Positions 29,174 through 39,961 are shown, counted from the first letter of the stretch. The stretch: DNA of 64,000 nt from Methylotenera sp. (GCF_030653755.1 NZ_JAURYU010000049.1:1-64000); one strand, 5' to 3'. The notes: a model not told the origin generated them from the sequence alone. Program-made: numbers and translations.

Positions 29174-30224
29174 TTCGCAATACATGCAATTTGATGCAGA
29201 CTATTATGATGGCATCAGCCCTCGCGCTCAGCGGGTGCTGGTGACTATCGCTGATAATGCATTTACTTTTAGTACAACTACGAGTAGCAGTGACAATGCC
29301 CCTCACATTTTTTACATATCAGATTGCCACATTCAAGCCAAGCTTGGAAGAGGTAAACGGCTTATCGATTTACCTGATGGAGGCCGACTAGAAACTGACT
29401 TTCAAGATTTAGAACATCATCTACCGAAAAAGTCGGCACATTTATGTTGGCGCGCAATCCACTATGCAGAATCACACCTGTTTATAGTCATCTTTGCACT
29501 AATTGGAATCGTGCTATCAAGCTTATTGCTATTGAAATACGGTGTGCCAGTCGCGGCAAAATTTGCGGCGTTAGCAACACCGCCAAGCATTGAAAAAGAT
29601 CTAGGCAAACAAACACTTGAAGCTTTAGACCATCAAAAACTAGGCTATTTCACCGCATCAGAACTCTCTGATGCAAAAAAATCAGCAATCCAAGAAGCAT
29701 TGAAAGATTTATGTTTAAAAACTGGTGATTGCCCAAACTACCAGCTTAACTTTAGAAAAAGTCCTACCATTGGCGCTAATGCATTTGCATTACCTGGTGG
29801 TTATTTAATCATGACAGATGAATTAGTGGCGCTAGCGAAAGATAACAATGAAATTATTGCAGTGCTGGCTCATGAGCTAGGCCACGTAAAAGGCCGTCAT
29901 GCGTTAAGACAAACGTTACAAGGCACCATCTCGGGCATTATCGTCATCGCTATCACGGGCGATGTAAGTAGCATTGCCGCTGGCCTACCAGCAATAATGC
30001 TCAACATGAGCTACTCGCGTGACTTAGAACTTGATGCAGACCACTATGCACTACAGTCACTCAAAACGGCATGCATTCCAACCCAGTCGTTTGCCACTTT
30101 GTTACTAAAACTAGAAAAAAGTCACGGTAGTGCAGCCGCACCTGAAATGATTTCATCGCATCCGAATACCAAACAGCGGATTATGCCGTTTTTGAGCAAA
30201 CCGCATCAGCAGTGTCTATCTTAA
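29166..30224 (+). CDS. M48 family metallopeptidase
   Basis: VLAHELGHVKGRHALRQTLQG (HExxH), DLELDADHYAL; overlaps DUF898 gene. Confidence 0.92.
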   Translation: MVNSQYMQFDADYYDGISPRAQRVLVTIADNAFTFSTTTSSSDNAPHIFYISDCHIQAKLGRGKRLIDLPDGGRLETDFQDLEHHLPKKSAHLCWRAIHYAESHLFIVIFALIGIVLSSLLLLKYGVPVAAKFAALATPPSIEKDLGKQTLEALDHQKLGYFTASELSDAKKSAIQEALKDLCLKTGDCPNYQLNFRKSPTIGANAFALPGGYLIMTDELVALAKDNNEIIAVLAHELGHVKGRHALRQTLQGTISGIIVIAITGDVSSIAAGLPAIMLNMSYSRDLELDADHYALQSLKTACIPTQSFATLLLKLEKSHGSAAAPEMISSHPNTKQRIMPFLSKPHQQCLS

Positions 30225-31870
30225 TCTCTTAGGCCTTTACTCTCAGGCAATGAAGAGGCGACAGCAGCGAGTTTTAAAGCTGCGTTATCCTGTAGCACCT
30301 TATTTGTAAGCTCACAGGTTTTGGTCGCCACCTCAAACCCCATCAGTAAGGCACAAAATAAATGATCATGACTTAGCGGATAATCTTTTAATGGTTTAAT
30401 CTGGTCAATATTGAAATCAAAATGTTTCCCCATCCACACAATTGCAGGGATGTGCGTTTGCTCTTTAGGGGCAATCATGTACGGTGCAGCATGCAGATAC
30501 ATACCATGCTCTCCCAGTGATTCACCATGGTCACTCGTGTATACCATCGCCGTTTCGTACTCACCATCATATTGCTTCAGGAAGTCAATCACCTTTGATA
30601 AAAAGTAATCTGTATACAAAATCGCGTTATCGTATGCATTATCTATTTCTTGCTGGCTACAATTTCTCAGTTCATTGCTTTTGCATGCAGGCTTAAATCG
30701 CTCGAACGCTTTAGGGTATCGACGATAATATTCAGGACCATGATTCCCCATCTGATGCAGCACAATTAAAATATCTTTGTCAGACTTAGATTTAATATAG
30801 GCATCTAAACCACCCAACATACCAATATCTCTGCATTCAGAATCACACGCGGTATTCATGGTTGGGCTTTTAAAATTTTCATAGCGCATCCGTGTTGCCA
30901 CACCTTTGGAGTCAGAGTTATTATCGCGCCATAAAATCTCGACGCCATTTCGTTGAAGCACATCCAGTGCATTTTCCATATGTAAGGCTTTATCTCGGCT
31001 GAAGTCTTTGCGGTTTAATATAGAGAACATGCATGGCACAGACTCTCCAGTAGAGGTACCGCATGAAGAAACATTGCTAAAGCTGACCACATTTTGTTTT
31101 TTAAGCGCAGGGTTAGTTTCTTTTGCATAGCCATTCAGTGAAAAACGATCTGCCCGTGCAGTCTCGCCAACCACTAATATGATCAGTTCATTTTTATGTT
31201 TAGGTTCAGTCTCAAATGCATCCATCGCCACAGGTGTTAGACTGGTCAGCTGCTCAGTGGTGATATGCTCTTTAATGTATTTAAGTAAAGAATAAGAAAA
31301 ATAAGTAGGATTAAGGTAAGCCCTTGTGATTTTATGCTCACGTATAAAAGACGCGTACCCTGCAGAGAAAGGCACACTCACCACCAACATCGTCATAATG
31401 CAAAGTAACAATATGGTGAGTTTAGACTTTAACTCTGATCGCACATCATGAACAACTGGTGCATATTTTAGGATGATCCAAGCGGGTAAAACACCAAAAA
31501 TAAATAGCCTAATGAACAGATTAGCATTCAGTAATCCTAAAAATTCTTGGGTGTCTGTTTGTGCAATATTGTCAATCATCACAGTATCGATAATCACACT
31601 GTACTGATCCATATAATAAGCAGCGAGTGACGCTGTAATAAGGTACAGCGCCATCAGCCATTTTGCTGATTCTCCGTGACAAATCAGTAGAAAGAATGCC
31701 ACGTTTGCCATCGTAAAAAATACGCTAACTGACAATATAAATAGCATATTGTCTAAACTAGGTGGGTAAATTTCAAGAAAATGACGGAAGAATGAATAAT
31801 TCCCCGTCAACATGATAAATAATGAAACCAGAACGATGGTACGATTTTGTGCAGTAAAAATTTTTGTCAT
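30221..31870 (-). CDS. eptA: Phosphoethanolamine-lipid A transferase (EptA-like)
   Basis: VVGETARADRFSLNGYAKETNPAL, SSCGTSTGESVPCMFS, TSDHGESLGEHGMYLHAAPY. Confidence 0.92.
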   Translation of the reverse strand: MTKIFTAQNRTIVLVSLFIMLTGNYSFFRHFLEIYPPSLDNMLFILSVSVFFTMANVAFFLLICHGESAKWLMALYLITASLAAYYMDQYSVIIDTVMIDNIAQTDTQEFLGLLNANLFIRLFIFGVLPAWIILKYAPVVHDVRSELKSKLTILLLCIMTMLVVSVPFSAGYASFIREHKITRAYLNPTYFSYSLLKYIKEHITTEQLTSLTPVAMDAFETEPKHKNELIILVVGETARADRFSLNGYAKETNPALKKQNVVSFSNVSSCGTSTGESVPCMFSILNRKDFSRDKALHMENALDVLQRNGVEILWRDNNSDSKGVATRMRYENFKSPTMNTACDSECRDIGMLGGLDAYIKSKSDKDILIVLHQMGNHGPEYYRRYPKAFERFKPACKSNELRNCSQQEIDNAYDNAILYTDYFLSKVIDFLKQYDGEYETAMVYTSDHGESLGEHGMYLHAAPYMIAPKEQTHIPAIVWMGKHFDFNIDQIKPLKDYPLSHDHLFCALLMGFEVATKTCELTNKVLQDNAALKLAAVASSLPESKGLRD

Positions 31871-31942
31871 TAGTATTTGGAATTAGGCCTAAAAATAGTC
31901 AGCATTTATTGCTCACACCCTTTAAGGCAATTCACATGCCAC

Positions 31943-31960
31943 CGTCATATTGATATGACG
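31943..31960. promoter_or_regulatory. Palindrome CGTCATATtgATATGACG upstream of eptA
   Basis: 8-bp perfect arms, ~75 bp upstream of eptA start. Confidence 0.35.
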
Positions 31961-32093
31961 TAACAAATACACGCAATACTGCTTATCTGATAATTATCAA
32001 TTGGTTGCTTACCATTACATTCCAATTTAAAAAAATTCCTCCACACGATATCAATCACAAGCCCTGCATCATTTGCAGTATGAAGACCTGATT

Positions 32094-32133
32094 TTCACAA
32101 AAGTTGCAGGAAAACCTCTGCAATTTTTGTGAA
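32094..32133. other. 16-bp stem-loop in eptA/methyltransferase intergenic region
   Basis: TTCACAAAAGTTGCAG gaaaacct CTGCAATTTTTGTGAA; one G-T wobble in RNA; no U tract. Confidence 0.6.
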
Positions 32134-32321
32134 GCGCTTATACGCCAGTTAGATAAAAAGTATTCATTGTATTTTCAAAACCTAGCCACTGGTTTCATTG
32201 ATACTCGCAATCAACTGTTTCTAATCATAATTTACATACCCACCTTACCTTCCATTCGTTAATCGAAATTGATGGCACATACATTGCGTTATCTAAAATA
32301 TTTACGTATCAGGATTAAGCA

Positions 32322-32981
32322 ATGCCACTCGAGTTTTCTAGTAAATATAACGATCAACATGCAATACAGTATTTTGATAAACATCAGGATGGTATTTGGC
32401 GCAAGCTCTCAAATTGGCGTGACCACCAAATTGCAAGTGCTGCATTACGAGCAGCTGGCAACCCTCTGGAAGTGTTAGATGTGCCATGTGGTACGGGGCG
32501 ATTTTGGGATGTGTTGATGGAACATCCAGACCGTAAGGTCTATGCTTGCGATTATAGCCAGAGCATGATCAATACAGGACTAATGAAACGCGATATCAAC
32601 ATTACTAAAAGAATTAAAACGCTAAACGGCTCTGCTTTCGACTTACCAGTACCAGATCAATCTGTTGATAATATTTTTTGCATCCGCTTTATTCATCATT
32701 TAGGTCAATCAGAAGATAGGTTAAAGCTATTAAGAGAGTTTCAGCGCGTTACTAGAGATAGCGTCATTATCTCAATGTGGGTAGATGGCAACATCAAAGC
32801 AGCAACACGTCAGGCGCTTGAAAAAAGACGTCCACAACGTGCATACCAAAATCGCTTTGTTATTCCTGCAAAAACCATTGAAGCAGAGTTTTCCCAAGCG
32901 GGATTTGAGATTGTCGAACAAATCGACTTCTTAAAGTACTACCATATGTGGCGGACATATGTATTAAGAAAGACCAAGTAG
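32322..32981 (+). CDS. Class I SAM-dependent methyltransferase
   Basis: VLDVPCGTGRFWDVLMEHPDRKVYACDYSQSMI. Confidence 0.88.
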   Translation: MPLEFSSKYNDQHAIQYFDKHQDGIWRKLSNWRDHQIASAALRAAGNPLEVLDVPCGTGRFWDVLMEHPDRKVYACDYSQSMINTGLMKRDINITKRIKTLNGSAFDLPVPDQSVDNIFCIRFIHHLGQSEDRLKLLREFQRVTRDSVIISMWVDGNIKAATRQALEKRRPQRAYQNRFVIPAKTIEAEFSQAGFEIVEQIDFLKYYHMWRTYVLRKTK

Positions 32982-33028
32982 TAACATAGCATCCATTATA
33001 AATACCTGATTAATACAATAAGCCGATG

Positions 33029-34288
33029 TTATGTATTCGTATTTAGCGACTTAGGTGTTTGTAGTGTCATTTTTTGCACGACCAAGCTGCCCACAATATC
33101 GCCCTGCACATTAACGGTGGTGCGCAAAGTATCTAATAAGCGGTCAATAGGTAGCAAAATCGCAATAGCTTCCGCTGGCAATCCAACAGATTGCAGGACT
33201 AGCACCATCGTCACCATTCCAGCGCTTGGAATGCCAGGTGCTCCCATTGCAGCAATCATCGCTGTAAAAAACACAATCAATTGCTGCACAAAGCTCAATT
33301 CTATTCCCACTAGATTAGCGATAAATAACGCAGCAATCGCTTCATACAAAGCGGTACCATCCATATTAATGGTTGCGCCTAGTGGAAGCACAAAGCCAGC
33401 AATTTCTGGTTTTACGTTTAGCTGTTGCGTGGCACAACGCATACTGACAGGCAATGTCGCTGCACTTGAGCTTGTTGCAAATGCTGTTAACAATGCCTCA
33501 CGGTTACCACGAAGTAACCACCAAGGTGATTTTCGTGTGAATAGATATAACACTAAGGGCAACACAAGAAAACCATGTAACAACAAAACACCTACGACCA
33601 CCACAACAAACTTGGCTAAGGTGGTCAGTATCATGACATCTTGCACTGCGATTAATTTAATCAATAGGGCCATAATGCCTAACGGTGCTAAATACATAAC
33701 CCAGCGCACTATTAACATCGTCACATCTAAAGCCTCTTGCAGCAATGTACGTAAATGATTAAAACGCTCACCGCCTATCACTAATGCAATGCCCAAAATA
33801 AGCGCAAACATCACCACCGCTAACACATTCCCTTGGGCTAATGCCGCAAATGGATTCACAAATAAGCCATGTAAAAACTGTGCAAAGAATTCAGGCAATG
33901 GAAGTTGTTTAGCCTCAAAATTTTGCATAGCATCTGCAAACATGGTGATTTGCAAGCCGCTACCAGGCTTAAAGTAATTGGCAGCAAGCAAAGCCAGTGT
34001 AATCGCTATCATCATCGTCCCAACGAAGTAAATAAGCGTACTTATCCATACCCGATGCATTTGATGATGTTGACGTAAGTTAGCAATGCCCACTGAAATA
34101 GAACAAAATACTAGTGGAATTAAAATCATTTTGAGTAAATCAATAAACAGCGTACCTAGTAGGCCTGAAGTATAAAGCCCACCCTGCACAAGTTGGTGCT
34201 GAGGGCCTAATGTCTGAAAATAAAACCCCAAAGCAACGCCAATAATGGCTGCAAATAATATCTGGAGATTGAGGCTAGGTAATTTCAT
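33029..34288 (-). CDS. Dicarboxylate/amino acid:cation symporter (DAACS family)
   Basis: TSSSAATLPVSMRCA, GATINMDGTALYEAIAALFIA, MGAPGIPSAGMVTMVLVLQSVGLP. Confidence 0.94.
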   Translation of the reverse strand: MKLPSLNLQILFAAIIGVALGFYFQTLGPQHQLVQGGLYTSGLLGTLFIDLLKMILIPLVFCSISVGIANLRQHHQMHRVWISTLIYFVGTMMIAITLALLAANYFKPGSGLQITMFADAMQNFEAKQLPLPEFFAQFLHGLFVNPFAALAQGNVLAVVMFALILGIALVIGGERFNHLRTLLQEALDVTMLIVRWVMYLAPLGIMALLIKLIAVQDVMILTTLAKFVVVVVGVLLLHGFLVLPLVLYLFTRKSPWWLLRGNREALLTAFATSSSAATLPVSMRCATQQLNVKPEIAGFVLPLGATINMDGTALYEAIAALFIANLVGIELSFVQQLIVFFTAMIAAMGAPGIPSAGMVTMVLVLQSVGLPAEAIAILLPIDRLLDTLRTTVNVQGDIVGSLVVQKMTLQTPKSLNTNT

Positions 34289-34497
34289 CGAACAAGGCCT
34301 TTGTAAAATGCATACAGATATTAAACAACACTAAACTTACAGAGCGTTTAGAAACGATCCTATTCTATAAAAAGCCCACTACTGTAGAAAGCATTGGTAA
34401 TTATCTGGTTTGAAATTGAGTAGCAGCATGCAATTTCTATCCACAAAACGCAGATTAATGATTGATTAAAGTAGCGCTTGCGGCTGCTGAATAACAA

Positions 34498-34526
34498 AAA
34501 GGTAAGGTTTTTTAAACCTTACCTTT
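34498..34526. terminator. Bidirectional intrinsic terminator
   Basis: AAAGGTAAGGTTT ttt AAACCTTACCTTT, 13-bp arms. Confidence 0.75.
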
Positions 34527-34532
34527 ACTTTT

Positions 34533-36029
34533 TTACGCTTTCACTGCTTTTGTTTTTGCCACACTAGTTTTTACTGCTTTTGGCTTAACCGCTTTAGGCT
34601 CATTTTTAGCAGCGGTCTTTTTAACCTTCGCTTTTACAGGCGCATCTTCTATGGCGCTTATTTCAATCACACTTTCTGGCGCCACCATCACATCAGCTGT
34701 TTCTTCTACTGCATTTTCCTCAACTGGCGCAGTGGTGTTAGCAACACTTGCAATATCTAGCTTCTCAAAAACCGCGGCAAAAAATCCGTCTGTTTGATGT
34801 AAGTGCGGTAATAACTTCAAGTAGTCTCCAGTATCAAGTTCAATTTGATACTGCGCTAAAATCTCTGCGGCATTCACTAACTTAAAGTCAGGGTGTGATG
34901 CTAAGAACTGCTCCGCAATTTTCTCATTCTCGTCTCGTAACAAACTACAAGTTGCATAAATCAAACGCCCGCCCACTTTAGTCAGCTTAGCTGCGCGCGC
35001 TAAAATATTGGTTTGTTTAACATTAAGCTCGGCAACATCTTGTGGCGTTTGGCGCCACTTAAGATCAGGGTTCCGACGCAGGGTGCCTAGACCACTGCAA
35101 GGCGCATCCACCAGCACGCGGTCAAACTTACCATTTAAGCGTTTTAGTTTAGGATCAGTTTCGCTACTAATCACTTGTGCGTTCAGGTTGCTTAAACCTG
35201 AGCGTTTTAAGCGTTGCCCTAAATTATGCAAACGCTTTTCAGACACATCAAATGCATACAAACGGCCAGTATTACGCATGAGCGCACCAATCGCTAAGGT
35301 CTTGCCGCCAGCACCCGCACAGAAATCTGCCACCATCATGCCACGTTTAGCTGCAACCAAATGTGCCAATAACTGGCTACCTTCATCTTGCACTTCAATC
35401 TTGCCTTCAGTAAACAAAACGTGACGGCCAATATTCAAACGATTGGGCATACGAAGGCCAATCGGTGAGTAAGGGGTTTTAGTCACATTCATTTCGCCTG
35501 AGGTATTTTCAGCAATAAATTTTGCCATCACTTCGTCACGCGTGCCTTTAATCGTATTCACACGCAAATCCAGCGTTGCTTGCTCATGCATGCTACGTGC
35601 AATCGTTAACGCCTCAGCCTCACCATATTGTGCAACTAGCTTGTCCCACAGCCAGTCACGCACGTCAGCTTGCACCGCCAAAGGTAAATTATCTGTAGAC
35701 TTGGCTTTAATGAGATGTGCCCATTCTTTTTGCTGCTCGCTCAACATTGGCTCTAACTCACGAATACTCATGCCTTGTACGCGCAATAGCCAAGCTAAAA
35801 TCAACTTACGTGCATCATCTGGGTCATTTTCATCGTTAGCTGTCACCGTGCTTAAGAAGCGCAAGCGACGCAAAACGCCATAAACACTTTCAGCCACAAA
35901 TGCACGCTCTTTGGTACCTAAATCACGATTATTACGGAAAAATTCACTTAACTTCGCATCAGCAGGGCTACTAAAAGTTAGTAGATTAGATAAAACGATT
36001 GCAGCTTGCCGAATTAAATTAGGCGTCAT
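34533..36029 (-). CDS. RsmB/NOP-type rRNA methyltransferase with basic low-complexity C-terminal tail
   Basis: NusB-like N-terminus; VADFCAGAGGKTLAI, VLVDAPCSGLGTLRRNPDLKWR; tail PVKAKVKKTAAKNEPKAVKPKAVKTSVAKTKAVKA. Confidence 0.93.
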   Translation of the reverse strand: MTPNLIRQAAIVLSNLLTFSSPADAKLSEFFRNNRDLGTKERAFVAESVYGVLRRLRFLSTVTANDENDPDDARKLILAWLLRVQGMSIRELEPMLSEQQKEWAHLIKAKSTDNLPLAVQADVRDWLWDKLVAQYGEAEALTIARSMHEQATLDLRVNTIKGTRDEVMAKFIAENTSGEMNVTKTPYSPIGLRMPNRLNIGRHVLFTEGKIEVQDEGSQLLAHLVAAKRGMMVADFCAGAGGKTLAIGALMRNTGRLYAFDVSEKRLHNLGQRLKRSGLSNLNAQVISSETDPKLKRLNGKFDRVLVDAPCSGLGTLRRNPDLKWRQTPQDVAELNVKQTNILARAAKLTKVGGRLIYATCSLLRDENEKIAEQFLASHPDFKLVNAAEILAQYQIELDTGDYLKLLPHLHQTDGFFAAVFEKLDIASVANTTAPVEENAVEETADVMVAPESVIEISAIEDAPVKAKVKKTAAKNEPKAVKPKAVKTSVAKTKAVKA

Positions 36030-36153
36030 ATTGATTCTCTTTGTGTTGTTTTCTGTTGTTACTTAAAATGTTGTTTCTTAGTGATATAGCTACTTAGTTA
36101 TTAGTTGCTTGGTATATGAGTTACTTAAGTACATAGTGCAGTCATTATGCTCA

Positions 36154-36912
36154 CTATTCGATACGCAATTGCGTTATGGTTTGCTCTAGCTTATGACCGT
36201 CATCATCAATCATCACTATACGTACTGGCACATAATAATGCTCTGTTGCCAACCAAAGCTCTTTGGATTCTGAGCCATCGTTCTCTGTCGATGCTAAATG
36301 CAGGGTTTTATACTTCACGCCCGCACCATCAATGGGTTTTTGCTCAGGGTTCACTTTATACTGATACTGCTTTAGCCTCTTACCTGTTGTGAGTGGCACA
36401 GTAATTGTGTTTTTTAACGATGCCCGCATAAACATAAATTGGTAAGCGTAGCTCGCTAAATCCTGAGTACCTGCTTTAAGTTCAGCCGTTTCCTGCCTAC
36501 CCTTAACCGTCATCACTAGGCTACGCTTTGACCAGTCAAAATCGGCTAATAATGATTTCTTTTTTTGGTTACCTTGGTGTAATTCAAAATGCGTGGGCTG
36601 CAAACCTTTTGCTGTGATTACACCAACGCTACTTAACTTACGCTCGCCTAGTAAGGCGTAAACACCTAGCCCTTTAGTTGTACTTTCTACTGTGTAGGCA
36701 TTTTTAGTAATGACAAACAGCTCATGCACATTAGCAAATGGCTCACCATTTTTAGTCACTTCATAAGTAGCCTGAATACGTTTAGGCAAAGGGGTGACTG
36801 AAACAGCCTCTTTAGAGGCTTTCGGTTTAGAGAAAGCAACTTGCGGGGTAAGCGCTATGGCACCAATTAACAAACTAAACAATAAGCTCCATGCTTTGAT
36901 TCGATTCATCAC
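36154..36912 (-). CDS. DUF3108 family protein
   Basis: RIQATYEVTKNGEPFANVHELFVITKNAYTVESTTKGLGVYAL; located between purM and rsmB-like gene. Confidence 0.8.
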   Translation of the reverse strand: MMNRIKAWSLLFSLLIGAIALTPQVAFSKPKASKEAVSVTPLPKRIQATYEVTKNGEPFANVHELFVITKNAYTVESTTKGLGVYALLGERKLSSVGVITAKGLQPTHFELHQGNQKKKSLLADFDWSKRSLVMTVKGRQETAELKAGTQDLASYAYQFMFMRASLKNTITVPLTTGKRLKQYQYKVNPEQKPIDGAGVKYKTLHLASTENDGSESKELWLATEHYYVPVRIVMIDDDGHKLEQTITQLRIE

Positions 36913-37030
36913 TAAAATTCCTTAATTTTAAGACACATCACGCTCAACGCATCAGACCTACTTTTGCTATACAAAATTTTTGTTATACCACAAGTCGCTT
37001 TTTCTAAAATTGGTTAAATCGCCATGTAGA

Positions 37031-38080
37031 CTAAACCACAATTGTTGGCGCTTCACCTGCATTTTGTGCACGAATGTGACCGATTTCAAACACTGTCTCA
37101 CCCGCAGCTTCTAGTAATGCTTTAGCAGCCGCAGCGTCTTCTTTCGCCATGATAATTGCCATACCAATACCGCAGTTGAACGTTTTATACATTTCGCTCG
37201 GCACGATATTGCCTTGTGCTTGCAGCCATTGGAACAACGGTGGCAATTCCCAGCCAGATGCTTTAATTTCAGCCGTTAAGCCTTCTGGCAATACACGTGG
37301 GATATTCTCGGTAATACCGCCACCTGTAATGTGCGCCATGCCTTTTACTGACATTGCTTCAATCAGTTTTAACAAAGATTTCACATAAATACGGGTTGGT
37401 GCCATGACCACATCTTTGAATTTTCTACCGTGAAAGTCAGACTCAAAATCAATGCCTGATTTCTCAATCAATTTACGAATCAGTGAGTAGCCGTTTGAGT
37501 GTGCGCCACTTGAAGCCAAGCCTAACACCACGTCACCTGCGGCAATAGTCGTACCGTTAATCAAATTAGCTTTATCTACACAGCCTACTGCAAAGCCTGC
37601 CAAATCGTACTCACCCGCAGGGTACATGCCTGGCATTTCTGCAGTTTCACCGCCAACTAATGCGCAGCCAGATTGCTCACAGCCTTCAGCAATGCCTTTA
37701 ATCACTTGTGCCGCAACACCAACTTCTAATTTACCGCATGCGAAATAATCTAAGAAGAACAGTGGTTCAGCGCCTTGCACCAAAATATCATTCACGCTCA
37801 TTGCCACCAAGTCGATACCTACGGTATCGTGCTTGTTTAGCTCAAACGCTAACTTAAGCTTTGTGCCTACGCCATCAGTGCCTGATACTAAAATCGGCTC
37901 GTTAAATTTCTTCGGCACGGCAAACAGTGAGCCAAAACCACCAATACCACCTAGCACTTCTGGGCGCATCGTACGTTTGGCAAACGGTTTAATTTGTTCA
38001 ACTAACGCATCGCCCGCTTCAATATCAACACCAGCATCGCGGTAGCTAATTGAAGTTTTATCTGAATTATTGGCGCTCAA
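37031..38080 (-). CDS. purM: Phosphoribosylformylglycinamidine cyclo-ligase
   Basis: [57 protein letters not shown]. Confidence 0.97.
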   Translation of the reverse strand: MSANNSDKTSISYRDAGVDIEAGDALVEQIKPFAKRTMRPEVLGGIGGFGSLFAVPKKFNEPILVSGTDGVGTKLKLAFELNKHDTVGIDLVAMSVNDILVQGAEPLFFLDYFACGKLEVGVAAQVIKGIAEGCEQSGCALVGGETAEMPGMYPAGEYDLAGFAVGCVDKANLINGTTIAAGDVVLGLASSGAHSNGYSLIRKLIEKSGIDFESDFHGRKFKDVVMAPTRIYVKSLLKLIEAMSVKGMAHITGGGITENIPRVLPEGLTAEIKASGWELPPLFQWLQAQGNIVPSEMYKTFNCGIGMAIIMAKEDAAAAKALLEAAGETVFEIGHIRAQNAGEAPTIVV

Positions 38081-38217
38081 GGGGGTTCTCGCTTTCTACA
38101 AAAAGTGTGTTCTATCGTTATAATGTTATTTTAACCGAAATGCTTAGTTATCTGAAATGTTGAAAGCCTGAAAACACAGGCTTTTCCAAATCAGCCCCAC
38201 TTTACTGAAAGCGCAGA

Positions 38218-39300
38218 ATGAACAAACACACAAATACCGTTTGGCTGGTGGCTGTTTTATCGGTTTTCGGCCTTATTTATCTGCTGGGTCCAATACTTAC
38301 GCCTTTTTTAATTGCGGCAATATTGGCGTATATCGCCAACCCATTGGTCAACAAAATTGAAGCCCTTCAATTAGGCGGCGATCAAAGCAAATTTTCATTT
38401 AAACCAAGTCGTAGCATTGCCACATTACTGGTACTTTTGTTGTTGCTAGCAGTTCTAGTCATCATTATATTAATCATGATTCCGTTATTGCAGCATGAGT
38501 TTGTACAAATTTCACAAAAAATTCCCGTGTATTTAAATGCGGCCAAAACAAACCTTGAACCTTGGTTACAAAAGAATTTTGGCGTCAGTACCGACATTGA
38601 CCCAGCACAGATTCAAGCCATACTGACTGAAAACTGGAAAACAACAGGAAACTTTGCCAAAAACATTGCACTTAGCTTAAGCGATCACGGCATGGCGGTG
38701 ATTGGTTGGCTCGGCAACCTGATACTTATTCCACTGGTGCTATTTTATTTGCTGCTGGATTGGAACATCTTCATGCAGAAAATAAGTGCATTACTGCCAC
38801 GGCAACTCATTGCCAAAACACAAGAAATTGCCAACGAGATTGACGCTGTGCTGGCTGAGTTTTTACGTGGGCAACTCACCGTGATGGTATTAATGAGCAT
38901 ATTTTACGCTACTGGCTTATGGATGGCGGGGCTAGAGTTTGCACTGCCTATCGGCATATTATCTGGCTTGCTAGGTTTTATTCCATACTTAGGCTTTGGT
39001 TTAGGCTTAACATTAGCTGTGATTGCTGGTGTTTTACAATTCGGCAATTTCGCGGACCTTATGCCAATGTTAGTGGTATTTGGCTTGGGGCAACTGCTTG
39101 AGAGCATGGCACTTACCCCGTGGCTAGTAGGGGATCGTATCGGCCTTCACCCGCTTGTTGTGATTTTTGCACTAATGGCTGGTGGCCAGTTATTTGGCTT
39201 TGCTGGAGTACTACTAGCACTGCCAGTATCAGCAGCAATTGCCGTTGGTTTTAGACACGCAAAACAACAATATCTTAGCAGTAGCTTTTACCTAGGTTAA
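38218..39300 (+). CDS. AI-2E transporter family (PerM-like)
   Basis: Multi-TM; ILSGLLGFIPYLGFGLGLTLA...LTPWLVGDRIGLHPLVVIFALMAGGQLFGFAGVLLALPVSA. Confidence 0.93.
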   Translation: MNKHTNTVWLVAVLSVFGLIYLLGPILTPFLIAAILAYIANPLVNKIEALQLGGDQSKFSFKPSRSIATLLVLLLLLAVLVIIILIMIPLLQHEFVQISQKIPVYLNAAKTNLEPWLQKNFGVSTDIDPAQIQAILTENWKTTGNFAKNIALSLSDHGMAVIGWLGNLILIPLVLFYLLLDWNIFMQKISALLPRQLIAKTQEIANEIDAVLAEFLRGQLTVMVLMSIFYATGLWMAGLEFALPIGILSGLLGFIPYLGFGLGLTLAVIAGVLQFGNFADLMPMLVVFGLGQLLESMALTPWLVGDRIGLHPLVVIFALMAGGQLFGFAGVLLALPVSAAIAVGFRHAKQQYLSSSFYLG

Positions 39301-39304
39301 CCGC

Positions 39305-39961
39305 ATGAACAGCACGGATCTTCATTACAAATCTCCGACCAAGCAATTATTGCTCGACATTCAACCTTTGGCACCGCCAACGTTGGATAACTTCATCGTA
39401 GGCCAGAACGCTGAAGCACTGCACAGTCTTAAGCAAGCACTTACACACGCAGAAGAAGCCCGCTTTATTTACTTATGGGGAGCACAGGGCAGTGGGAAAT
39501 CACACTTATTGCAAGCATGCCAACGCATTGCGGCACAATCTGGCTTACCTCTATTTATTGCAGATGACACACACATTTTAAATGAAGATGCACAAATCGC
39601 ACTGTTTGATCAGTTCAACCAACTGAGGGCTTCTGGCGGCATCCTTATTTCAAGCGGCATTGCAGCGCCCACACAAATGAACCTGCGTGATGACTTAGCT
39701 ACTAGACTTGCATGGGGATTGGTTTACCAGCTGCATCCACTTACCGATGAAGAAAAAGCCCAAGCACTTAAAACACATGCAAAAGAGCGTGGCATGAAAT
39801 TGCCAGACGAGGTGGTTGATTATTGCCTACGCTACCTGCGTCGTGATTTACCTACATTGATGGCTGTATTAGATGCACTAGATGTTTGGTCGCTGACTGA
39901 GAAGAAGCCTGTGACCGTGCCTATGCTAAAAAAATTATTACAATTGAATCTTGAAACTTAA
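39305..39961 (+). CDS. hda: DnaA regulatory inactivator Hda
   Basis: DnaA-like AAA: LWGAQGSGKSHLLQA, TRLAWGLVYQLHPLTDEEKAQAL; 4 bp after perM-like gene. Confidence 0.92.
   Translation: MNSTDLHYKSPTKQLLLDIQPLAPPTLDNFIVGQNAEALHSLKQALTHAEEARFIYLWGAQGSGKSHLLQACQRIAAQSGLPLFIADDTHILNEDAQIALFDQFNQLRASGGILISSGIAAPTQMNLRDDLATRLAWGLVYQLHPLTDEEKAQALKTHAKERGMKLPDEVVDYCLRYLRRDLPTLMAVLDALDVWSLTEKKPVTVPMLKKLLQLNLET

Noticed and set aside
33117-33758. 213-aa plus-strand ORF antisense to the DAACS symporter
   Set aside because: Shadow ORF with low-complexity Ser/Thr/Asn/Ile content opposite a conserved transporter gene
35008-35424. 138-aa ORF antisense to the RsmB-like gene
   Set aside because: Shadow ORF without signal, motif or likely ribosome-binding site
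36030-36150. Quasi-repetitive GTTGTT/CTTAGTTATTAG stretch upstream of the rsmB-like gene
   Set aside because: Low-complexity AT/GT-rich spacer with no exact repeat unit
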